64,000 nucleotides of DNA. Origin: Aphelocoma coerulescens (lineage: Eukaryota > Chordata > Aves > Passeriformes > Corvidae). Positions 12,441-22,823 of this stretch are shown piece after piece (position 1 is the stretch's first letter; every line of letters begins with the position of its first letter). The stretch covers positions 34,607,001 through 34,671,000 of the forward strand of contig NC_091020.1 of NCBI RefSeq assembly GCF_041296385.1. The letters run 5' to 3'. Under the pieces are notes generated by a model. It was not told where the DNA came from, ran no database searches, and saw nothing but the letters and a program-made list of their open reading frames with translations. Made by a program: the position numbers and the translations under genes.

Positions 12441-13704
12441 AACACTCTTCGCTCTCTTTTTACTTCAAGGCTGACATTACTGATTTGGCTTCTGAAAAAA
12501 TCCTTTGCAATGTACAGAAGCTCAGTGGTGAGATTTTCAGGCTCTTTCCAAGACAGTGGTTTGTTGTCTTTTGCTGCCTCCTGACAGTTGGAAGCAGATG
12601 ACTAATTTGCTTTTTGAGGTATTTGCACTGTGGGCGTACGGCACGACTCCCACGACAGTAATTCAAGTGCTTTCACCCTGTAAATACATTCTGGATTACA
12701 CTCAGGTTAGTCAGGGAGTGGTTTTTTAAAAAAAAAATAAATACATGTTTTAATAGGACTGTTACTTGAAAAAAAAAAACCCCGGCGAGAACGCAGAGAA
12801 TTAAAATGATTTTCAAGTGAAATAATGAAATCTTACAGGAATTAGGTGTGTACAAGGTCTAACATCTCTCCTGAATATTTGTGCCTCTGTTGTCTCATCA
12901 GAAGAATCAGGAGGATAATTAAAATGTCAGCTCATGGTGTTAATAACGATTCAGGGAATTTGCTCTGGTGGAACAGCAGCTGCATTGCTGGTGTGTAATT
13001 CTTAGGCCAGGCACTTCCAGCAGGTTGTCTGGGAGCACATTCCAGTAGTGAGGCTGGGATGAGCTCTGTCCCTTCCCCCTTCATCCCAAATCTCTCCGCT
13101 GTGGTTTCTGCCTGATGGAGGATTCAGGACTGGATTTGGGGTTGTTACCTGGATGCCCTGAGCCTCCTGAGCCTGCAGCTCATCATCAGATCTGCTTCAC
13201 CCACCCATCCTTTCCTGCAGCTTCAAGTGTTCCTCTTCCCAGTGCCTTTAGACACCCAAATCCACGGGATTTTAAAATGAATTTTGTGTGTGTGTACCTT
13301 TTGGGGCCAGCTGGGGTGATGTGTTAAAGGGTGGAAATCCTTGTGCCCTCACAGCTCCTGCTGCTCCCACCCTGAGCTGAGGAGTTCCTACTACTAAAAC
13401 ACAACACCTGAGATTCTGCTTGGCTTGGACTTCTCAACTGAGGCTGCTCACAGGAATTGTTTCTATAAGGAGGGAAGATGGGGGAAATGAGAACCTGTGG
13501 TATTCCTTCATCATTTTGCTGTGATTGATGTTTCAGTGCCAGCTCAGATACCCTTTGTGCATTGTATCTCTAAGCCTACACTGGCTTCAAATAATAACTG
13601 CACCAGCCAGACTTGCTTAACATTCCACATGTTGTGCAGTAGCATAAAATTGAAAGAGGGAGGAGGATTGCTGGCCACTGATCCTGGTGTTTGTGTGGAG
13701 CCAG

Positions 13705-13836
13705 TGCTTGGTGTTCCAGGACGGACTGGATGTGGCACTCAGTGCTCTGGGCTGGTGCCAAGGTGGGGATCGGGCACAGCTTGGACTTGATGGTCCTGGA
13801 GGTCTTCTCCCACCTGAATGATTCTGGGATTCTGTA
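13705..13836 (+). mobile_element. CR1 LINE 3' fragment, older subfamily
   Basis: This sense copy has a different 3' end from most others here: GGCACTCAGTGCTCTGGGCT, GACTTGATGGTCCTGGAGGT and CCTGAATGATTCTGGGATTC. This resembles the older CR1 type well known from chicken. Confidence 0.78.
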
Positions 13837-14243
13837 CTTGGAAGAAGGATGGAGAAAAAAAGCCACCAAAGAACCAGCAGGAAGGACTGTGGAAGTGCTG
13901 AACTCTTCCTGTTGCAGCCTGAGCAGGTCCCAGTACTTTGTGTTTTCTCATTTCCTTGGATAATGGGAGTTTGAGGAGAATCCACAGACCAGGAGTTGGG
14001 CAGTTGCTTGAGTTTTGTGCACAGTTCCAGGTCCCATCCCTGGAATTCTTTCTGGGCTTGTGTGGATGACAGTAAAGTAAACAAATCTCTCATTTATCAA
14101 AGGAATGACCTAACCCATGCCAGGTTCAAACCATTCCAGAGTGTAAACTTACTTCTTAATTCCAAAATAGCTCTTCTGGCCTCTGCAGTCAAGCCTCTCA
14201 TCCTGAGGTATTACTGGACCACACACAGCTTCTATGGCTTTAA

Positions 14244-14466
14244 ACTAAAAAAGGTGGATGGAGATGGGACATTGGGAAGAAATTATTCCCTGTGAGGCCC
14301 TGGCACAGGCTCAGAGAAGCTGTGGCTGCCTCTGGATCCCTGGAAGTGTCCAAGGCAAGGTTGGAGCAACCTGGGATAGTGGAAGGTGTCCCTGCCCATG
14401 GCTGGGGGTGGAATGGGATGGTCTTGAAGGTCCTTTCCAAACCAATCCATTTAGTGATTCTCTGAT
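14244..14466 (+). mobile_element. CR1 LINE 3' fragment
   Basis: Sense CR1 from GATGGGACATTGGGAAGAAA through GGCTGCCTCTGGATCCCTGG and GTGTCCCTGCCCATGGCTGG to a terminal GTGATTCTCTGAT. It lacks part of the middle block. Confidence 0.85.
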
Positions 14467-15006
14467 ACTGGAATCCAGGGCAAAAAATCCCAGTATTCCC
14501 CCACATAGTTCTGTCTGTCCTCTTCTGGTTGGTTCATGCAGTGAGTAATGGGGTAGAAAACATCCCCTATCATCATCCTATTTAGGAAAAGAGGTCCAAA
14601 CACAGTTGGGACTGTTTTTTGGAGAGATTTCCAGCCTCCCTTGGAATGGCAGTTTTCCTTCCTGGTTGACCTGGAGCACTGATCCTTCCATTGCTGCTCT
14701 GTGGCATGCAAAAATTATCACAGAAAGCTCAGAATTGTCCCAGTTTCACTTAAATATTTTACTAACTGCTGCTTAACATGGAAAAAATGGTTCTGTGGCA
14801 GGGAATTACTCATCCATCTTCAGAATTCCTGTGTATTGGCAAAGCTCCAAGCGAAACCTGTAAGAGCTGTGGAACAGTGTGGGCACCTCAGTTTTGTTCA
14901 GGTGTGAGAACAGCTCCACCAAAGAGCCAGCAGTGCTGCAGAGGTGGGATCAGGGAGGATGGACACATCCATGCCTGGACCTCCTCACTTAAATTTTCCT
15001 CAGGCC

Positions 15007-15069
15007 ACAGATCCCAGGATGGTGTGGGTTGGGAAGGACCTTTAAGACCATCTCATTCCAACCCCCAGG
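15007..15069 (-). mobile_element. CR1 LINE extreme 3' end
   Basis: A short antisense remnant: GATGGTGTGGGTTGGGAAGG, ACCTTTAAGACCATCTCATT and CCAACCCCC. It is the last clear CR1 piece before a long repeat-poor stretch. Confidence 0.8.
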
Positions 15070-16510
15070 TACCTGAATCCAGCTCAGCTCTCCATCCTGT
15101 CCCAGCTTTTCACCTTCAGTTCCCTGGATGTGCTACACAGGAGCTTTGTTGAGACTGAACTGCCCGTCCCAAATCTGGAACCTGGGGTAGCTGGAGCCTT
15201 GGCAGTTTAAAAATAAAACACCCCCGTCTTCAGAGGAGTCTTTTTCTTCTTTTTTTGCCATTTCTCCTCAGTCAGGATAAGAGATAATTGTACCTTTGTG
15301 CAAGCACTGGGGCTCAGAAGGAGGTGTCAATTAGAAATCTGTTGTTTCATCTCCTGGTGAAGGAACAGCAGTGAGAAATTTAACACTGTAAAGCTCATTT
15401 TGGTCCCATTTTTACAGGCTCTGCTTCTGCATTCTGATACTGCCAACAGCCAAACTGCAGTTATTAAAGGATTATCCTAATTGTGAAAACTTGGTAATTC
15501 TTTACCTTCAGTCATCCTGTTTTTTAAAAAAAGACTGATTTAGCAGGAAAACTCTCCTTGCAGGTGTATGATTTGGGCAGCTTGGTGACACTTGGGAAAC
15601 TTCTGATCCATGGTAATTCCCAGGGATATATTTAGCAAGAACATTGTTTGCTTGCACTGTTTTTTAATCTTTCGTTTATAGACTTCATCAGTGTTTCCAG
15701 ATTTGAATAGTGGGAATTTGCTTTTATTGGCCTCTTTTTCCCTGTAGCCAACCTGCTGGAAAAGTCCTGAACCTTAATTGCACTTTGAAGCTGCTGATCC
15801 TGGCTGGAACAGGGAGGTGTGGTGGGGAATGACATTTCATCTTGGTTTTAAAAGTCCAGTGAATAGCAACCAGATAGAAATCAAATTATTTTTCTCAGTA
15901 TTTCAAATACATTTCCATTAAATTGTGCCTGTACAGTATATGCAAATAAAAAGCTGGACTATATTAGCAAAATCAGTTGTATTTTCTGAGACTCAGAACG
16001 TTCCTAGTGGCATTTTTTTTGGAGAAAACAGAGTACTAATACCAAGTAACTTTGCAAAAAGATTGTTCCTTTTCTTTTTAATGTTTAGCCCACATTCTGG
16101 CTGTTGCTAAGGGTTCACTTTTCCCTTTTTTTCCCTCATTTCCTTGCTGAAAACCTCCCACCACTCTATTCCTCACAAAGGCTTGATAGAAAGTGGCTCT
16201 GACAGCAGGGTTATTTAAGAGCTCTCTATCTTCAATGTTATAGTACCCAGGTACTCTGAATTATTACACATTAATGTTCCAGGATGTCTGTGAACTGTGA
16301 GACTTTGCCCTTTTTATCCACTCTGACAGTGTGATCTGAAACTTGGATTCTCAGCCCCAGCATAAATGTGTCCAACTCTAATGAAAAATGCTATCAAAAA
16401 TATAAATCTCATCATGTTCTGAAGGCCTGTGAAATACTGTGCTCTGAGCTACTCCTGGTACCTGCCCTTGGAGATCCAACTCCAGATTGGTTTTAGGGAG
16501 CTACTTCAGA

Positions 16511-16552
16511 AAAAAATGGAATGTGAGGTTAAAAAATGGAATTTGAGGTTAA
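16511..16552. repeat. 20-bp tandem duplication
   Basis: Two adjacent 20-bp units of the form AAAAAATGGAATKTGAGGTT differ by a single base. Confidence 0.95.
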
Positions 16553-19500
16553 ACCTTGGGCGATGCTAGATTTTTTGCCTTGAATAATGCTGGATATTTC
16601 AGTGGTCAGCCTTATATCATCAGCTTTCGTTGGTTGGTTGGTTTTTACATAAGAGAATTTTAAATAAGAGGGGTCAAGGAGATCCCATGGACTGGCAGCA
16701 GGTACTGGAATAACCTCCATGGAGTTTTGGAATATAATGGAACAGTTCCAGTGGTGAGGGAGGTCAGTGTGTGCCTGCTCTGCTCCTGTTGTGCTTGGGG
16801 GAGCAGAGAAGGGCTGGTTTAGAGCTTGGAAAACCAAATTTCTTACAGTGAGGGCAGATAAATGGACTTCTGGTGTCTTAGTACTGCTCCTGCTTTGGGT
16901 TGAGTGAGCACCACTCAACCATCACTGGCCCAAGGATCACAAGACCCACAAAGCTCTGGTTTGTGGAAAAATTCCTCCTTTTCCTCGACTAAGGAAGATG
17001 CATCCAAAGAGATTTCCTGGCTCTGCCTCAGGAAGGTGAATTGTTACAATTTCCAAGGTGTTTGGGAGTGATCTCTAAATGATGCACACCCCAAAATACA
17101 GCAGCTCCAGTGAGAGAGAAGAGGGAAGAATTTAGGAGGTGGTCTCAGGGGATAATGGAATGAGTTGTGACCATTCCAGAGGGCATTCCAGGCAGGATGG
17201 ATGGATGTAAAGGTCACAGCAGGAAATGAAGGCACTCATCACAGTCCTCTTCCCAAGGACTGCTCTTACAGTCTCCCAAAACCTGGAGTCACTCAGAATG
17301 TGACACAATTTGTGCATCCCAGATGGAATTTGCTGTATTCTTTCTGGTTTTCATGTATTTGTTTGTAGTTCAGCTGTCTTTTGTAGTTTAGCTTGTCTAT
17401 TGCTTCCCTCCATTTCCAGGTTTTCTCTTAGAAATGGTCCTGTTAAACCTTTCCTTTGCCAGGGTTCCCATTGATAAAAATCAAAATAAAACCACTAAGG
17501 GGGGGTAGTCCCAAACCAAGCCCTGTCCTATCATTCCTGCAGCTGGCACATCGCTCCCAAAGGCTGTGCTTTTACAGGCTCTGCTCTTGGAAACTCTTCT
17601 AAGCTTCCTTTTCTCCAGGTGTGAAATAAGGAACTCCCAAGTTTGGAAGGTATTGGCTGGTGTGGGGATGGATTGAGTTGGTTTGAACAGCAGAGGTTGT
17701 TCCTGCCTTGATTTGCTCTGTCTCCTTGGTCTGCTCTGGATAGCTGGGCTGGCTCCCAAAAGGGAGCAGAGCAAACAATCTGGGCAATAATTGCTCTGGC
17801 TCCCTGACTTTCACTTGCCATCACTGCTGAGCAGGAGGATCAGTTTGGATGACCTTGAGGATGAGTGCTGGCAGTGCTGCTCAGGCAGGACTCAGGTGAG
17901 GATGCTCCCTGCTCTCCTCTTCCCTTGGGTGCAAACCTCCATCCAGACACACAATATGGGCTTTCTGCTCAGAAATGAGAATATGAGGCACAAAAATCCC
18001 TTAGTCATTGGAAAGCCTGAAGTGACATTTAAATTCCATCCATGACAATGTGTTCTCTCAAAGCCTCTTCAAAGGAGTTTGTTGAGAAGCTCTTTAAATT
18101 CCTGAACCACTGCTGACTAATAGATGAATATAAATTAGCTCTGAAACAGGTTCATTTAACTCTTGTCTAATGTGTAGCATTTGGCCTGGCAGAGTCAAAA
18201 TACTCTGACTTGTTTTTGTGTGGCAAATTGAGCACTTTGTTTATTAAAATTGCTGATTTGTTGTATAATGAGGAGGGCCCAGATTACTGTTCCTTTCCAC
18301 AGAAAGGATTTAAAGGGCAGGTCACTGCTGTTCTCCAGCAGCAAAGTATTTCTGATTATGTGCTCATCTCCTGTTATGTATTTCACAGATCTTTGTTAGC
18401 CAGGTTTCAGAATGATTAACTCCCATTTTACTCGCAGTCCTGTCAGCCTTAGTGATGCTCCACACATTTGGCTTCCTAAATTCTCTATCTGAACACAAAT
18501 ATGTCTGTAAAGTGAGATCACTGATAATTTATCAAAATAAAACTGGAGCATAAAACCGGGTTTGTGTTGTAAAGCTGCACCCTGCATCATGTAATATTCA
18601 ACATCTTTTTAACTCTGAGCTGGGACTCTTAATTGAAGCTGCAGCTCTGCACTTCCTTCATGCATGACTTAAGGCATCCAGCAATGTTTGCTGGGATGTA
18701 ATGTGCTTTTTTTGTAGAAGCTTCCACACAGAAGGGCAAAACAGCCATTTTGGCAAAGATTTAGTAAATAATGATGCACATAATACAGAATTTTAATAAT
18801 GCCCTTTGATACTGGGATGGGGATCACGGGGTCTGTGTTTCCCTTCCTGCTCCAGTGGCTTTCCCCTTCCCTTCAAGCAGAGTTGAGTGCTGGCTGTTGC
18901 TGCTAATTGCAGATGATGTAGCACTGACATTTTCAAAAGCACACATAGATGATAGTCACCCAAAGGATGAGACTGCTGCCTTCAGAGATGCTGCTACAAT
19001 TCTGCTGGCATCGACTCATTTAGTGATGAATTGCAGTAATAGCAGTTCAGGACCTACAGCATATTAGTGAAAATGAATCCGCTGAGCACCAGTCCCATGG
19101 CACCACAACAGCACTTAAAGAACACTGATTTCCTTAAAGGCAGAAAAATCTGATTAAGAAATTTAGCTGGGGCTTTGTTTTTTGCTTTTGATGGGTTTTC
19201 CCCCCCCCTTCATATTCTTTTTTTTTTTTCTTTACCAGCAGTGTGTTAGTTGTATCTGTTTCTTGTAGCGTGCTCTTCTAAGGAATTTAATGTACATCAG
19301 AAAAGCAGCAGAGTTCCATAAATACAGACCATCTCTTACTGTTCTAGCAGATGGAAGATGCTACAATAAACAGTAGAATTGCTTTAACTTCTTGATATAA
19401 ACTGACCTAAACCTGGTTATAGCAGAAAAAAAGCTCAACATGCTGACACTGAGGAGATATGTAATAGTTTACACAGGGTCTGTGGCAAAGATGTTGTAGG

Positions 19501-20463
19501 ATGAATGCAGCATTTGGCAAGAATTATTCTAATAAAAGGATGGGGCAGCCTATTATTGCAAGAGTTGTGTAATTTGAGGGAGCTGGGGATAAAGACAGGC
19601 TTCATGTTAATGATGTGTTGGTGTTTGCAGGAGAACAGAGTGTTCTCCCAGCTCGGGAGAGGGATCACTGGGGAAGGTCCTGAGCACAAAGCTGTGCAGT
19701 CTCTTTCCAAATCATCCAACAGCCACAAAATTAGAGGGATCTGGAGTGCAGGGATTGGAAAATACACAAGTGTGCATCTCCCTTCTTTTCCCTCCTTCCC
19801 CATCTCGACACCTTCCTGCCCAGCACGGAGGGAGCAGGTCTGGGATGTGTCTGGAGCATGTGCAGGAGCAGCTGGAAGGGGCTCCAGGTAGAAAGCAGTG
19901 CTAATAAATAGGCTCTTTTTGGCCAAATGGAATCTTGTAAACTCCAGTGCATGAGTCTGAGTGTCTGAGAGGCTGTAGAGATGTTCTAAACTGGGATTTA
20001 TGGATAATTTCACCATTTTAGGGCTAACACAGCTTTGTGAGGCTGACAGCTGGAGGGGAATTATTTGAAGACGATCCTGGATAGTTTGGTCAAGATCTGT
20101 TTTGCACTGAGGGCAGGGATACACTCTTAATGTCGGCTGCATTAACAGCTCTGGTCTGTCAGGGCAATAAAAAAACCTGTATTTGCTGCACCTGTGGCTG
20201 TACTATCTTTGGGAAAGGATAAAATAGGGATGGCTAATTGTATGGAGGAAGCAGAGGTATTTATAGCAGGTGCCTCTGGGGGCTGGTGTGGGTGTTTGTG
20301 CACTCAGGGTTCTTGAGCGGCTGATGAGTTATGATGATGAAATAGTTGTCTCTATTTTGTGGTTTGAAAAGCAGCTTGGCACCTCTTTGCAAAGCTCCTG
20401 CAGTTTCTCTAAGTTAAGAAAGTCAGGGGAGTTCTTTTTCTGAATAGTAATTTAAAAAAAAAT

Positions 20464-20515
20464 AGATTATAGAGTTGTTTAGGTTGGAAAATAGCTTTAG
20501 ATCATTGAAGCCTGT
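20464..20515 (-). mobile_element. Old CR1 LINE remnant
   Basis: The sequence ATAGAGTTGTTTAGGTTGGA followed by AAATAGCTTTAGATCATTGA resembles the antisense 3' end of an old CR1 subfamily. It is the only CR1-like sequence I recognise between 15.1 and 28.8 kb. Confidence 0.6.
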
Positions 20516-21669
20516 GTGGCTTTCAGGTAGGTCAAGAAACGTCCCAGTCTGAATATCCAGGACTTGATAAGGTCCTTGATCTAGATAATCGACAATTTAT
20601 ATGGATAGAAATAATAATATAACCAGCTGTAAAATAAACTAAAACCACAAAGGCTGTGTTGACAGCAGGATCCAACTAAGATGACTTCTTAATGCCAAAC
20701 ATTTTGAGTTTTAAGGATTCACATGATTTCTACATTCCTAAAGAAAGTTAAATTAAGGGTGTACCTTTCTGACTCAAATGAAAGCAGGTTTTGCTTCAAG
20801 TAGCACAAGCTGCTGGCTTCTTCCTTTTAAAATCCTGATTTCTTCTGGCAAATTGGGATTTAATTACAGAAATATTTCAAAACATACAAACAGCATGCAT
20901 ACATTGTGAGGTGTGTTCACTGAATAAAGATGAGGGAACTAAGGTGAGTCAGTCTGCAAAATGTTTGTTAAGGTGATATAAGAGATGGATTGAACTGTCC
21001 AGGTAAAGACTAAAGGTTGTACTGAGTTACAGTTTCTAATATTTTTAATGGCTTATGGATTGATTTAAATAATGAAAGTTAGGGATAAGCACAATTTTGT
21101 TTATTTCTGCTTGGGTTTGTTGTGTTTAGAGCTGTGTGAAAGCTCTGAAGAAGATACTGATATTCAAAGTTCTCATTTCATTTCCTTCTGAAAGAAATAC
21201 CACGAAAAATGCAGGTGCAAGGAAACCAGACGAGATTCGTATGCCATTAATGGAATTATATTAGGAGTTGTAATAATATCCCTTAATCTTAAAAAGGTAA
21301 GTCTCTTACAGAATTAAGGTTTTGCTGCTGCTTTTCATGCCGTGTGAGGAATTATGGCTAATGCAAGTTGCTGATGTGAAAACATCCTCGCTAATCCTGT
21401 TTGGAGAGCGGCTTGTTCTGTGCTCCTTAGAAAAGGCACAAGAAGATGTATTATGGGCCCTTCGTTAAATAATTACTTAATTACACCCTGGGACTAGCAG
21501 ACAGCAATCTGAATGCTGCTGGCAGGTTTCTCCTAGAGCAGCAAAACTCCGTGTGAGAAGCGCCACGTGCGCGGCGGCGGGGGCGCGTTGGCATCTGCAA
21601 ACTCACGGGCAGCACTGATGGAAAAGACATTTCAGTCAGCTCATACTCATTAAAAAAGCTTCTACTCAC

Positions 21670-22823
21670 CCTTCCCTGTGAGCTTCTCCCTTCTCTAGCT
21701 CCTGTATAACACCCAACAACACTTTGATGGTCTCCTGACTAGAGCTGATCAGGTTCTCCATCATCTGAAGCTGCGCTTTCAAGTCCACAACTTCGGTGTG
21801 AGGCACGATTTGTTGGCATTCCTGGCTCACGGCGACGGCCGTCCGGCAGGGCTGGCTCTCCTCCATGGGTGCCACGTTGACCTGCAGGCTCTGGTCACTA
21901 CATTCAGGGGCCGGGCACTGCGCCCGTGCCACGCACACTCGGGCATCTCTGGCCGGGGGCTGCACCCCGTTCAGCTGCACCGTCCTCTTGTCGTCCTCCT
22001 CGGGGCACGGCCCCCAGTCGCCCAGGCCGGGCAGGTCGGGCTGCGAGGCCGGCAGGTAAACGGTGGCCACTTCAGTCTTGAAGACCCTCCCGTGGAGGGG
22101 CTGGGTGGCCTCGTCGCTCCCCAGCCGTGCTGCTGCTGCCCTGCCCCGGCCGGGCGGCCGCGCCAGCTCCTCCTCGCCGGGCTCGGCCAAGCTGGGCAGA
22201 GGAGGAGGCGGCTCTTTGGGAGAACTGTGCAAATCGCTGCTTTGCCAGGCCTCGGCCCCGTTGTCGTGCGCGGGGCGCTCGGAGATGTGGGAGATGAACT
22301 CGGCCGTCTGCAGGCTGCCGGCCTTCCTGCCCCACGCCGCGGCCTCCCCCGAGCCCCGGCCCTCCCTGTCCTTCACCTCGATCAGGAACCCGTTGTTCTC
22401 GCTCGGTAGTGTGTCCACAGTCGAGGCGCTTTTCAGAATATTCCCTTTTTTCCGGTCCAGAGGGAAGGTCTGGTAGCACTTCTTGAGATCAGGGGATGTC
22501 TGGACTCCTGTGCTCTTGGTGACATTGGGGATGGACCTGCGGGCGGGCACCGTCATGTACTTGCGGTAGGCTGTCTTGTAGGAAATGGCCTTGGCCTCCC
22601 TCTTGTCAGGGTCCTGCGTGGAGGAGGTGGAGAGCTGCTTGTCCCTCTGCTCGTTCTGGGCCTCGCAGATATCCTTAAACCTCACCTGGAGGGCTTTGTT
22701 CCGTTTCTTGATCTGCCGGTTGGGATCCAGCGCGTATTTCATCTCCAGCGCCAGGGAAGCCGCAGGCTCGACGTCGCTGTCCGAGGCGGTGAGTAAGCAT
22801 TTGCTGGGCTCCTTACTCACCAT
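21670..22823 (-). CDS. INSYN2A: INSYN2A (FAM196A) main coding exon, inhibitory synaptic factor 2A
   Basis: This exon encodes residues 1-384 of INSYN2A, a vertebrate protein of the gephyrin-containing inhibitory postsynaptic density. I recognise the family from several blocks: a basic conserved segment at residues 22-61 (with DPNRQIKKRNKALQVRFKDI), YMTVPARRSIPNVTKSTGVQ from residue 89, LKKCYQTFPLDRKKGN at 113-128, and a C-terminal predicted coiled coil at about 340-385 (with ENLISSSQETIKVLLGVIQ). The start is the ATG at 22823. It follows a pyrimidine tract and CTGCAG acceptor, which puts exon start at 22828, and its context is strong (A at -3, G at +4). An in-frame ATG at 22859 lies inside the upstream intron and is not used. 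The exon ends in phase 2 at 21670, followed by GTGAGT. The middle, about residues 160-255, is GC-rich and low in complexity, probably disordered. No frameshift or internal stop is present. Identification is very secure. Confidence 0.96.

Larger units (their letters stand above)
6777..21669. other. INSYN2A intron between main and 72-bp coding exons
   Basis: This 14.9 kb stretch is bounded by a matching donor (21669) and acceptor (6777) on the minus strand. The left part (to 15.07 kb) holds eight CR1 fragments. The right part has almost no recent repeats, only an old remnant at 20464. A GC-rich spot with CACGTG lies at 21561-21590, close to the main exon. The longest open frame (19435-20142, minus) has no recognisable homology. 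Confidence 0.8.

Noticed and set aside
21798..22409. 203-codon plus-strand frame opposite the INSYN2A exon
   Set aside because: It is the antisense shadow of the GC-rich part of a confirmed exon. Only the minus-strand frame has conserved protein blocks and matching splice sites.
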